Assembly: GCA_015486215.1 (NCBI GenBank)
Contig: WFSA01000183.1
Coordinates: forward strand, 1 to 33,142
DNA: 33,142 nt
Direction of reading: 5' to 3'
DNA from: Anaerolineae bacterium
GTDB lineage: Bacteria > Chloroflexota > Anaerolineae > Promineifilales > Promineifilaceae
Part shown: positions 24,733-33,138 of the stretch, in pieces
Layout of the letters: each line of letters begins with the position of its first letter
How positions within the stretch are numbered: the stretch's first letter is position 1
Notes under the pieces: generated by a model
Told to the model about the DNA's origin: nothing
Databases searched by the model: none
The model's input: only the letters and a program-made list of their open reading frames with translations
Program-made: the position numbers and the translations under genes

Positions 24733-27051
24733 CTATGCCATAATTCCATCTTCTGCATATGACATCTCATAAATGGGCAAAGTAACGATAAATCTATAGC
24801 CATCAGCATCCGTTTCTGTGTGCAGACGGCCGTTGTTTAATTCAATATATCCCTTTGCAATCTTCAAATCAGGGTCACATTCAGCCATATGGGCAGGGTT
24901 TATCCCTGTTGTGGTCAATGCACGTTCAATACTTTCTTGGCATTTATCTGATGGCGGGATCGTGAAATGTGTTGATAATTGTATTTCGTACGCATCAAAA
25001 GTGATGAATTGATGCATCTTTTGCTGTTCTGCATTGGGGAAATAGACCAACCCAACCATTATTATCCGTCGCAATGCCTCAGATAAAAGGATCGCATCAC
25101 CGTAAACAAACGGGATTTCATCCATTATAACAGGAGGGGTGCAGAGGATATTATATTCTTCAATCAGTTTGTATTGTGCCTGCATAGCATCATGAAAAAG
25201 GGTACCGATATTAAAAATTGGAATAGAACGGAGTTGACAGGCAACGGCCGTTTCACCTGCTTCCAACTCTGCCAACCCAATAAAATTCTCGATCAGCCGC
25301 GTTAACTGGCTGTTCCCTTCCTGAATGCCGTGTAAGGACGTTTTTAGATTTTGGTCATTTTCAGCATCAGCCAATAGAGAAGAGTGAAAACTCACGTCAG
25401 CCAATGATGCCTGAAAGTCAGGGCTCATCAAATTAAGGATATGCCGCTTCAGCTCATCAAATCCTTGAGCTTGCTCTTGTTGTTTTTGAAAGAATTTGCT
25501 CAGCTCTGTATCAATCAAATCTAATAGTTCGCCACTGTCATATGGTTTAGTGATATACGCCTCTGCGCCGCCCTGTAATCCCGTAAAAATATCATCACGT
25601 TCACCTCTTGCTGTAAGGAAGATGAAAGGGATGTTTATCCATGCTGGATTTTCGCGTACTGCCTGTAAAAATTTTAATCCATCCATATGAGGCATCATCA
25701 CATCAGACAGAATAAGAGATGGAGTAACTTTATTTAATATCTCAAGAGCTAAAAGGCCATTTTCGGCCATATACGTGCTGATATCATACGTTTTATAGTA
25801 CAGGCTTAATAAATCAACTAATCCTTGTAATAGATCGGGATCATCTTCAACGATCAGAACGGTCGCTTTTCGTCGGCGAACGGCCGCTTTTGATGCAGGT
25901 TTAGCAGAATCCGTATGTATCGGGAAAACGGCCGTGATCACACTACCCTCATCAAGCACACTTTCCACTTCAACCCATCCCCCATGCAACTCTAGCAATC
26001 CATTAACAATAGCTAATCCAATGCCAGCCCCCTGTTGTTCCAGATATTCACGATTATATTGATAGAAAATATCAAATATCTTTCCCTGTGCCTGTTTCGG
26101 AATACCAATCCCTTCGTCACGAACAGAAATTTTTAATACAGACTTATCCGCAGTCACAGAAAGCGTAACATGTCGGCCATCATCCCTGTCTGTAGGCGTA
26201 AACTTAATCCCATTTCCCAGCAAACGGGACACAATTTGCTCTAAGTGGGATGGGACGGCTTGTATGGCGGGCAGATTTTCGGCAATATCTACGTGGATAT
26301 GCACGCTTGATTCATCATTAGCGTGGGCATCTTCTTGTTGCTGGACGACGGGGGTTAAAACGGCCGTTATATCATCAACCCATTTCACCTCTTGCTCATA
26401 CTCTGTTTGCATCTCCCCCGTGCGTAACTCAATCACCATGATCAGATCATCTACCAACCGCGTTAAACGCACACATCCCATTTGAATTCCACGCAGATAT
26501 TCATGAAAGTATTGATCATCCGCGTGCATAGAGACACTTTCCATCAACATCTCATACGAAGCAGTCACATACGTCAACGGTGTACGGAACTCATGGTTCA
26601 AAATTTGCAATATCCCTTTCTTAAGATTCTGGTTCTCCTCCTCCCTTTGCAATTGTCGTTTTTCTGCCTTTTCCAATTGCGTTTTAACCAATTCAATCAA
26701 ATGGATACCATTAAACGGTTTGGTGATATAGAGATCAACACCACTTGTGCGCCCAGCCCTAATCTCATCCTTCTCTCCCTGCGCCGTTAAAAATAAAAAC
26801 GGAATATAAAGCCACTCTGGACGCTGACGCACCGCATCAAAAAAAGCGTATCCATCCATAATTGGCATATTAACATCCGAAATAATGAGGTCTGGTACGC
26901 GTTCACTTATACGCTCTAAACCAACAGCCCCATTTTCAGCTATCAATATCTGCACATCATACATGTCTAAACCCATCACTTCCAATAGATCACTGATGCC
27001 CATAAGCATAGCTTCATCATCTTCTACAACTAAAATTGTAACTGAGCGCAT
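24733..27051 (-). CDS. Hybrid two-component protein: REC–HK–REC–degenerate HK
   Basis: The 772-residue protein contains two parallel modules. Module one has a receiver (residues 4–122; Asp59, Thr89, Lys111), a HisKA helix pair with His153 (LNHEFRTPL), and an HATPase with Asn280, DEGIGIP at 312–318 and GAGIGLAIVN at 341–350. Module two has a receiver (397–515; Asp450, Lys502) and a second kinase-like part. There the His position is Pro544 (SPDFQASL), Asn of the N box is replaced (RRIIMVGLVYFP), and both glycine boxes are gone. No transmembrane or DNA-binding domain is seen, so it is a cytosolic signal hub. The output partner is unknown. Confidence 0.93.
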   Translation of the reverse strand: MRSVTILVVEDDEAMLMGISDLLEVMGLDMYDVQILIAENGAVGLERISERVPDLIISDVNMPIMDGYAFFDAVRQRPEWLYIPFLFLTAQGEKDEIRAGRTSGVDLYITKPFNGIHLIELVKTQLEKAEKRQLQREEENQNLKKGILQILNHEFRTPLTYVTASYEMLMESVSMHADDQYFHEYLRGIQMGCVRLTRLVDDLIMVIELRTGEMQTEYEQEVKWVDDITAVLTPVVQQQEDAHANDESSVHIHVDIAENLPAIQAVPSHLEQIVSRLLGNGIKFTPTDRDDGRHVTLSVTADKSVLKISVRDEGIGIPKQAQGKIFDIFYQYNREYLEQQGAGIGLAIVNGLLELHGGWVEVESVLDEGSVITAVFPIHTDSAKPASKAAVRRRKATVLIVEDDPDLLQGLVDLLSLYYKTYDISTYMAENGLLALEILNKVTPSLILSDVMMPHMDGLKFLQAVRENPAWINIPFIFLTARGERDDIFTGLQGGAEAYITKPYDSGELLDLIDTELSKFFQKQQEQAQGFDELKRHILNLMSPDFQASLADVSFHSSLLADAENDQNLKTSLHGIQEGNSQLTRLIENFIGLAELEAGETAVACQLRSIPIFNIGTLFHDAMQAQYKLIEEYNILCTPPVIMDEIPFVYGDAILLSEALRRIIMVGLVYFPNAEQQKMHQFITFDAYEIQLSTHFTIPPSDKCQESIERALTTTGINPAHMAECDPDLKIAKGYIELNNGRLHTETDADGYRFIVTLPIYEMSYAEDGIMA

Positions 27052-27117
27052 ATTAATTTAACGGAATCGCAAAGCTGAAAACATCTTCATCATTTTGTCA
27101 TTCCACCATTGATCTTA

Positions 27118-27320
27118 GGCCATTTCTAAATTTAAACCATCCAAAACTTTGATTGTCATTCCCGCCTCCATCCCCGCCTTCGTGAGGACAGGCACTTCGT
27201 GAAGGTAAACTCTTTTAGGCGGGAATCCATGATTTCCCAGACTGTAGATTCCTGCCTTCACAGAGCCTGCCCTCATGAAGATGGGGGAATGACAGATCGA
27301 AGTTTCTGATTTTATTTAAT
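27118..27320. repeat. GGCCATTT-ended repeat with CATTCCC core
   Basis: GGCCATTTCTAAATTTAAAC opens a segment identical (one mismatch over 49 bases) to the right arm of the repeat at 23562–23797. The core then holds TCATTCCCGCC, GGCGGGAATCC and GGGGGAATGACAG, resembling the 4748 repeat. The right end lacks the closing GGCC arm. It represents the site before MITE insertion. Confidence 0.65.
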
Positions 27321-27481
27321 CCTCATTCCTTAGCGGCAATGGGTCTATACAGTCGTTCACAAACAACAACAGCCAACCACAGAAAATATATCTTGTGATT
27401 GGCTGTTAGGAATTTAATAATGTTGTACCCTAAAAGGGAATTCTCGCTTTTAACTTGCTAAGAGTGGTTCACTTTTTCATG

Positions 27482-27566
27482 GTATCTTCTCAGTATTCTG
27501 GGGAGACTTGACAAATTTTCCTAATGAAATTTGTCAAGTCTTGTCCACGATTTATTGAAAAGATAC
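27482..27566 (+). mobile_element. MITE copy 6, internally deleted (85 bp)
   Basis: Both ends are present (GTATCTTCTCA and TTGAAAAGATAC), but 27 bases of the loop are missing between two ATG triplets, leaving CCTAATGAAATTTGTC. The flanks TTTTCATG (27474–27481) and CTTTCATG (27567–27574) match at 7 of 8. The outer flanks AGAGTGGTT and AACCACTCT (27461–27469, 27580–27588) form a hairpin that the element splits. Confidence 0.88.
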
Positions 27567-27649
27567 CTTTCATGGAATAAACCACTCTAGGAACTTAAAG
27601 ATTATTTACGAGCGTTCCCCCAGCATATATGCTCTGTCAAGATATAATA

Positions 27650-28366
27650 TCAAGAAAAACGTATTTTTCTAGCTCCTATAAATACGCCAATTAATGCAAG
27701 CGCAATCAATATCGCGCCCCATACACTGATTCCAGTTTCTGGTAATGTGCCCGTACCAGTGCCGCCGCCGCCACTCAATCCTGGGATCGGAGTTGGAGTA
27801 TATACGCCGCCGCTACTACTACTGCCACTATTGCTAACAGTGCCGCTATCACCACTATCACCGCTCTCGCTGGCAACATCTGTACCATCCGCTGCTGGTT
27901 GGAACAGTGGCGTGCTGGTGGGAACAGGTGTATCTGTCGGTTCTATAGTCGGTTCATCTGTTGGCGGAATGTCTGGAGTTGGTGTGGTGGCCGCTTCCGT
28001 TTCCATTGCGATAATTGTTTGTGTTACCGCCGCATTAGTGACAGCGACCTCTGCGTTTCTTGTTTCAATTTGAAATCTCTCAGCCGATAACGCCGATGCC
28101 TGCTCACCATCAGCTGCTGGGTCTGCTCCACGACCACGTATCGCATAAGATGCCCCGCCGCAGAGTAATGATAAGATAAAGATGAACAGTAATAATCCAG
28201 CCGCTTTATAAAAGGGGCTGTTATTCCGTGACTCTTCCTCAACCTCATCCGTATCATCTGGCAATTGGTCAATATCGTCACCACCCAATGCTTCATTATC
28301 AGCATTATCATACTCATTGTAATCGTCATCATCGTCAAAACCAAAACTTTCAAATTCGTCTGCCAT
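27650..28366 (-). CDS. LPETG-motif cell-surface protein, acidic N-terminus
   Basis: I do not recognise a family. The 238-residue protein has an acidic N-terminal part (residues 1–50, many Asp and Glu), a transmembrane helix at about 53–75, a Thr/Pro/Ser/Gly-rich extracellular stretch, and a C-terminal sorting-like signal. This signal is LPETG at 208–212, a hydrophobic helix, then a basic tail (ARKIRFS). Sortases cut between Thr and Gly of such motifs. The N-terminal helix lacks the usual signal-peptide form, so it may stay anchored. ATG 28366 was chosen because GGAGG lies five bases before it. No sortase gene is in the window. Confidence 0.8.
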   Translation of the reverse strand: MADEFESFGFDDDDDYNEYDNADNEALGGDDIDQLPDDTDEVEEESRNNSPFYKAAGLLLFIFILSLLCGGASYAIRGRGADPAADGEQASALSAERFQIETRNAEVAVTNAAVTQTIIAMETEAATTPTPDIPPTDEPTIEPTDTPVPTSTPLFQPAADGTDVASESGDSGDSGTVSNSGSSSSGGVYTPTPIPGLSGGGGTGTGTLPETGISVWGAILIALALIGVFIGARKIRFS

Positions 28367-28378
28367 TATTTCCTCCAA

Positions 28379-28761
28379 TCCACATCAAATCTTGCCGTTC
28401 TAGTTAAAGGCGTGTATTTCGCACGACATTTCAGACCTATATGTGTATCTTTCTTCGTAATCAGCCACCTTTTCTAATGAATCGTACATCAATTGCACAG
28501 ATAAACACAGATAAAAAATAAGCGGAGCTAATCAGTGTAGTCAGTACGATCAATGCCCTATTTTAGGCAGGGGAATGATTGCATATCTCTTTTTGTGTCT
28601 TCTCAATAAATCGTGGACAAGAGTTGACAAATTTCATCAGCACCTTATTTTACACGAGTACCATTAGGAAAATTTGTCAAGTCTCTCCAGAATACTGAGA
28701 AGATACCTCTTTTTGTTATACAGCTGTCTGTTCCTGCATAAAACGCAAGAATGCGCTGAAC
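28379..28761. other. 383-bp spacer with MITE copy 7 and nonamer repeats
   Basis: It holds a mobile element (28595–28706) and CACAGATAAACACAGATAAA near 28497–28516, an inverted version of the ATCTGTGTT nonamers near 13050. No gene is supported. Confidence 0.6.
28595..28706 (-). mobile_element. 112-bp MITE, copy 7, with exact 8-bp duplication
   Basis: The left end reads GTGTCTTCTCA (one change from consensus) and the right end TGAGAAGATAC. CTCTTTTT is duplicated exactly at 28587–28594 and 28707–28714. Confidence 0.9.
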
Positions 28762-29829
28762 TTATCCAATAATAGCGTCAAGATTTGCATAAGGCACAAA
28801 CACAATTTGCTCATCTTCTAATTGAACGGCCGCTCCATACGCCATGATACCTATCGGCATACGTTGTATTTTATCATATATCTTGATAATTTTGCCTGTT
28901 TTACCATAATATGGTGCCTGCAAAACTCGAACAATCTGCCCTGCTTCTGCTATTGCAGGCGGCGGGGTATGCGTTGCGGTGACAACACCACCGTCTGAGG
29001 ATGCGATGATAATTTCAGGGCGCGGTTGCTGCCCCAATAGGGAGGTCAACTGCGTATCTGCATTTTGCAATAGTTGCAGAATTGGTTCTGCCATCGGCTG
29101 GTGACCGATCCCATCGGTGATAATGACGGCATACGGAAGCCGTTTAACGATTGATGTTAAATCGGCCGTGATACTGCCCGCAATTAGACCGCGAATGCCA
29201 ATGTCAGCCGCCATTTCGAGCGGCTTTATATCGGTTAATCGGCCGGTTGCGATGATATGATCGGCAAGATCGTCATTAAGTTGGAAGGGAGCCAGAGGCA
29301 TACTGCCTTTATGTGACAACACTTTTAAATTGCCGAATGCTTCGCGCTGTGTACTCCACACGCCTTCAATACGTGAGCCGCTTAATTCTATGGTGACTCC
29401 TCGCTCTGGGGTGCGGGATACGACTTTGCCAGCGACTATCGCCCGTACTTCGATCCAGCCCGTGCGGTATTGAACGATGAGACGGCCGTTGTTGATGTCA
29501 TATAAACGGCCGTCTAGCGGTGATGTATATTCACGAGTACGGAATCCCTTCACACGTAATAAAGGCATTCCCTCTTTGATACGATCCCCTTTTTTGACCA
29601 ACAGATGCTTCTTGAAACTTTTTAGCGAAATGCCCAACGCTTTAGCAACGGGCAGCGCACGAAAATTACCCCGTTCAGGCGTGCGGGCGATGATTTGGGC
29701 GGGCGAGATAGCTTGTCCAGTCCGCGCGATCACCTTGCCCTTGCTTGGCAGCATTCGTTCCACGCGAATCATTGCGGCGGCTTGAACCGCTGTTGAATGT
29801 GTGTATTGTTTCACTTTATCCACCCACAT
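28762..29829 (-). CDS. Unknown protein paired with a MutL-like gene; possible barrel-sandwich domain
   Basis: The 355-residue protein has no family I can name with certainty. Its first half has short beta-strand units with glycine turns (LLVKKGDRIKEGMPLLRVKG, TSPLDGRLYDINNGRLIVQY) like biotinyl/lipoyl or RnfC-type barrel-sandwich folds. The second half has repeated alternating hydrophobic segments (YAVIITDGIGHQPMAEPILQ) of alpha/beta type, and the C-terminus (GQIVRVLQAPYYGKTGKIIK) is KOW-like. ATG 29829 was chosen; GTG 29844 is possible. It overlaps the MutL-like gene by 14 bp, so the two are probably coupled. The neighbouring pair of membrane proteins suggests a membrane-linked complex. Confidence 0.75.
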   Translation of the reverse strand: MWVDKVKQYTHSTAVQAAAMIRVERMLPSKGKVIARTGQAISPAQIIARTPERGNFRALPVAKALGISLKSFKKHLLVKKGDRIKEGMPLLRVKGFRTREYTSPLDGRLYDINNGRLIVQYRTGWIEVRAIVAGKVVSRTPERGVTIELSGSRIEGVWSTQREAFGNLKVLSHKGSMPLAPFQLNDDLADHIIATGRLTDIKPLEMAADIGIRGLIAGSITADLTSIVKRLPYAVIITDGIGHQPMAEPILQLLQNADTQLTSLLGQQPRPEIIIASSDGGVVTATHTPPPAIAEAGQIVRVLQAPYYGKTGKIIKIYDKIQRMPIGIMAYGAAVQLEDEQIVFVPYANLDAIIG

Positions 29830-31555
29830 CCCGTATCCAATCACGAATCAAGGATTGCCGCTCTTCATCATCATCGGGAAGTGTCAACGGCCGTCCGCGT
29901 GCGTCGATCAATAATCCAACAGAGCTTGACTGTATACTGATTTTTTTAGCAACGCCCTGTCCTAATCCAATATCAAAACGACGTGCTGGTGTTAATAACA
30001 CCTCTGTTTTTCTATTTGGCTCCAATGGAATAATCTCAATTGTGCCGTAGGCGACTTCAACCTCTATTTTGCTGTCTGAGCCAGCATTTAACGTCACATT
30101 CAAGACGATCTGGTCTGGCTGCCCTTTGCCGACAGGGACGACAACCCAGCCTAGATTTTGTAAAACGCCGTTTTCTAATGTTTGTACCGCTGCCAACGGA
30201 TCCAGCGTCGCCAATGTACCTAAGGCAGACAATACGCCATACGTATCTAGCGCAACCGCAAAAATTCCCGTCGGCTGGAGCGCGTCAAGCAGCATCAAGA
30301 GAGCCTGCCCCGTTCTAGGAGCGTTGGTGAGCATTCGCCCGCGTACCAATAAGAGTTGGAAGGGGGGCAGACGGCCGTCGTCCGATTGCAGCCACTGTTT
30401 CGTGGTATCATTGACCACATGGCGCATCATTTCACGAGCAAACGCCTGCTCCAAAAGAAGCTCCGCCTCTGTCGCTGGAATAATGCGCGGGTGCAATGAT
30501 TTATTGTAAATGTAATCACGAACGGCCGCTTCTTTAATCTCATACGGAAGCCAGCGCGTGATATCCTGCACCGTAGACACTGCCAGCACCTTCGCCGCAT
30601 AGCCGCTCCCCATATCCGCATTGATCGTCAAATCATGCAGATCAGGATCGGCGACAAGCAAGGTTACACTATGACTGCCTAAATCAATACCAACAACGGT
30701 GCCGCCATTTAAGGAAGCAAAATAATCACTACTGATGGCAAACGCTTGTGCTGTTAGTAATGGGGCAAGATCGCTCCATTTCTTTAATGTGTCGATACCC
30801 GCCAGCGTGGATAATTGCTCTGTATATAAGGCGGACACCGTTTTGATCGCGTCATCTAAATTTTCATGGTTCAGTTCGGGACGCACATTGTCGGTGACAA
30901 TTAGTTTGACTTTGCTGCCTATGATATGCTGTACCCGTTCGCGCAGCTCTTTGTTACCTGCAAACACAAGATGAGGCGTTTTGATGGAGCGCAGGACATT
31001 GATGCCTAAATTAGCACTCTTGATCAATGTTAAAAGGCGTTTCTCTGCCCCGCCATCCGTGCCGCCAGTGATGAAAATTAGATCGGGCTTGAGTTTCAAG
31101 AAAGCTTTGACCATCTCTTTCTCATCACGATCATCAGATAGGTCGAATTTGTCAATTTCGTTGGTATACACATTGTCCAAAGCGCGTCGTGCGCTGGACA
31201 AGCTGACATCATCAGATAATCCGATCAAAATCGTTTGCAAGGGAGCAGCCGCGCTGGTGCTGAAGGCAAAATGATCAACGCCAGAGCCGTTGGCGCGGGC
31301 AGGTTTGATGAGATTCTCTTTTCGGTCGAGCAACGGCCGTCCGCTAACGGCCGTCAATCGGTGTATCGCCTGCCGCACGCCGAGCGTAATGTCATTCCAC
31401 GGCGGTTCGGCCGTTGTGCCAACAGTGGCGCGGGCGATAAGATGATATGAATCAACAGCCACATCAAACAGCGCGACAGTCGTATTGACATGGCCGCAGT
31501 CAGCAATCAAGAAAGATTGTGGTGTTGCTTGTTGTTGCGATCCGTTATCAGTCAT
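29816..31555 (-). CDS. MutL/GlmL-like ASKHA-fold protein
   Basis: The 579-residue protein starts with FLIADCGHVNTTVALFDVAV, has FITGGTDGGAEKRLLTLI near the middle and VVGIDLGSHSVTLLVADP with MGSGYAAKVLA further on, giving two phosphate-binding-like loops as in the sugar kinase/Hsp70/actin superfamily. The pattern fits the MutL family linked to glutamate mutase. The roughly 130-residue C-terminal part, ending in GLLIDARGRPLTLPDDDEER, extends beyond the core. No cobalamin mutase subunit genes are present, so a glutamate-mutase role is unlikely here. ATG 31555 was chosen; an upstream TTG at 31576 is possible. The gene follows two membrane-protein genes and overlaps the next gene. Confidence 0.82.
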   Translation of the reverse strand: MTDNGSQQQATPQSFLIADCGHVNTTVALFDVAVDSYHLIARATVGTTAEPPWNDITLGVRQAIHRLTAVSGRPLLDRKENLIKPARANGSGVDHFAFSTSAAAPLQTILIGLSDDVSLSSARRALDNVYTNEIDKFDLSDDRDEKEMVKAFLKLKPDLIFITGGTDGGAEKRLLTLIKSANLGINVLRSIKTPHLVFAGNKELRERVQHIIGSKVKLIVTDNVRPELNHENLDDAIKTVSALYTEQLSTLAGIDTLKKWSDLAPLLTAQAFAISSDYFASLNGGTVVGIDLGSHSVTLLVADPDLHDLTINADMGSGYAAKVLAVSTVQDITRWLPYEIKEAAVRDYIYNKSLHPRIIPATEAELLLEQAFAREMMRHVVNDTTKQWLQSDDGRLPPFQLLLVRGRMLTNAPRTGQALLMLLDALQPTGIFAVALDTYGVLSALGTLATLDPLAAVQTLENGVLQNLGWVVVPVGKGQPDQIVLNVTLNAGSDSKIEVEVAYGTIEIIPLEPNRKTEVLLTPARRFDIGLGQGVAKKISIQSSSVGLLIDARGRPLTLPDDDEERQSLIRDWIRDVGG

Positions 31556-31597
31556 AAAAAATATGCAGATGGACAAAACGACTTGCCATCTGCGCCG

Positions 31598-32254
31598 CTA
31601 CATACCGCCCGCTTGTCCGACAAAATAGGTGATGCGTTCGATAAATAAGGTGATGCTGCTGGTCAAAACGGCCGTAAATACAGCCCCAAACGTGATTGTC
31701 AATAAAATTTGACCGATGAATTGTACCGTTTGCCGCCATTTAGATGGAGTCCACTCGGCATCCATCCCAGCCGTAACCGCTTTTCCCTTTGTCTGTTTTT
31801 TTGCCGACGTAAATTGAAAAGAGAGCAAAGTAACAGCCGTGAACAACGCCGTCACCAAGCCACCCCATGCAGGAGTTGCCCGCCCGCTGCTCAAAATTTG
31901 CGGGAACAACGTGCCTTGAACAGCACCGGCCAATCCAATCGCCGCCCCCACCCCGATCAGATAAGCGATGGGGATATTGCCCAGCCATGCAATTGGCAGC
32001 CGTTTGATGATCAACAGCAGTGCCATCACCATCGGAACAAGCCATAATAACGAGTCAGGGGCAGACGGGTCAAGTTGAATTTGGGCATAAATCGGCAGTA
32101 AAACCTGCTGTACAATAAAAATAGCGGTGTAAGCAGCCGACACGCCGACCAGTAGATGCACCGCTAACCGATACAATGGATTGTCGCCAAATAGGTAGCT
32201 GTAAATGAACAGCGTCAGGATAAAACCGATGAGAACTCCACTCAATTCTGTCAT
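31598..32254 (-). CDS. Six-helix membrane protein, unknown function
   Basis: The 218-residue protein is very hydrophobic with about six transmembrane helices (starting around residues 5, 30, 68, 92, 130 and 182) and a short polar loop rich in Lys and Thr near residue 155. No catalytic motif was seen. Its start overlaps the stop of the upstream gene by four bases (ATGA), and the MutL-like gene starts 42 bp after its stop. Three or four of these genes are therefore likely one operon. Confidence 0.78.
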   Translation of the reverse strand: MTELSGVLIGFILTLFIYSYLFGDNPLYRLAVHLLVGVSAAYTAIFIVQQVLLPIYAQIQLDPSAPDSLLWLVPMVMALLLIIKRLPIAWLGNIPIAYLIGVGAAIGLAGAVQGTLFPQILSSGRATPAWGGLVTALFTAVTLLSFQFTSAKKQTKGKAVTAGMDAEWTPSKWRQTVQFIGQILLTITFGAVFTAVLTSSITLFIERITYFVGQAGGM

Positions 32255-33138
32255 GCGCGTTTACCGTCCGTTTGTTCGCTCTTCTTCATCATGCCGTAAT
32301 AGATGCCGCCGCCGATGAGCAGCAGTACTGCACCCAATTGCAACAACGCTTGTGCATTTAAGCCGGCAAGTGTGCCGCTCTCTTGTTCGGCGAGCCATTG
32401 TTGCTGATAAACGGCCGTTTCTCGCCATCCAATCATCATCCCCGCCAATTGCCCGCTGTCATAATACGGCAACGCTAATGGGGCGATAGATTCTGTCAAC
32501 CCAGTGATTAACGGGATATTATTTGGCGTACTAACCTGCTCAATCCAGTTGACCATAGTGTCCCGTTCACCCGTCAACAGCAGGATGAGCGCGACATCGC
32601 CCAGCATCTCTTGTTCATCAGCAGGCAACGCTCGACCGAGCAACGTTGTACACCCTGTATCGTTTATGCACTCTCCCAATTGTCGCAGCCCAGCTGTGCC
32701 GCCGCTCACCATTCCTATCTGCATTCCATCATCAACCGGCAGATGGGTGCGGGCGATGGTTGAGCCTGCGGCCGATTGACTGACAACGATAACGGGGGTT
32801 CCATTCTCGGCAAAGGCAGCCAGTAATGTCTCCGCTTCAGCGTTTAACTCGCCAGCCGTCGCGGGGGTGTACTCAAAAGCGATGAGGACGGGCTGGGTAG
32901 AAACGGCCGTTATCTCTTCATGCAGCGCAGTCAACGCTAGAGACGGCTCTGTCGGCAGATTCACCAGCGAAGGGCCGAATAAACCAACTAATGCCAGCAG
33001 CAACAAGATGATAACCAACGCGATCCGCATCCGTGCCGATGTTGTGCTGTCTGTCTGCACGATGTCCGAGGCCAGTTTGCGTTCGCCTTGTGTTAATTGG
33101 CGCAATAAACGCGCTTGCTGTTGATGGGCATCGGTCAC
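32251..33138 (-). CDS. Membrane protein with extracytoplasmic domain, unknown function
   Basis: The 295-residue protein has a cytoplasmic N-terminal helix rich in Gln, Arg and Leu, a transmembrane helix at about residues 38–58, a globular external domain with a Cys pair (CINDTGC), and a C-terminal transmembrane helix at about 263–285 followed by a charged tail. The external domain has alternating beta and alpha segments (TPVIVVSQS, ALILLLTGERD). The start GTG at 33138 is four bases from the window edge, so the true start may lie outside. It overlaps the next gene by 4 bp. Confidence 0.72.
   Translation of the reverse strand: MTDAHQQQARLLRQLTQGERKLASDIVQTDSTTSARMRIALVIILLLLALVGLFGPSLVNLPTEPSLALTALHEEITAVSTQPVLIAFEYTPATAGELNAEAETLLAAFAENGTPVIVVSQSAAGSTIARTHLPVDDGMQIGMVSGGTAGLRQLGECINDTGCTTLLGRALPADEQEMLGDVALILLLTGERDTMVNWIEQVSTPNNIPLITGLTESIAPLALPYYDSGQLAGMMIGWRETAVYQQQWLAEQESGTLAGLNAQALLQLGAVLLLIGGGIYYGMMKKSEQTDGKRA

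Larger units (their letters stand above)
27052..27649. other. 598-bp spacer with repeats, no gene
   Basis: Besides the repeat at 27118 and MITE copy 6 it contains AACAGCCAA and TTGGCTGTT (about 27368–27407), a hairpin downstream of the LPETG gene without a T-tract. No supported coding region was found. Confidence 0.6.

Noticed and set aside
28024-28353. 109-codon minus-strand frame inside the LPETG gene
   Set aside because: It is a shifted frame of the acidic, repetitive region; the LPETG frame has a strong ribosome binding site and coherent topology.
7611-28714. CRISPR array or tRNA-like genes from the dispersed hairpins
   Set aside because: Copies are thousands of bases apart with flanking duplications and no spacer regularity; no cloverleaf was found.
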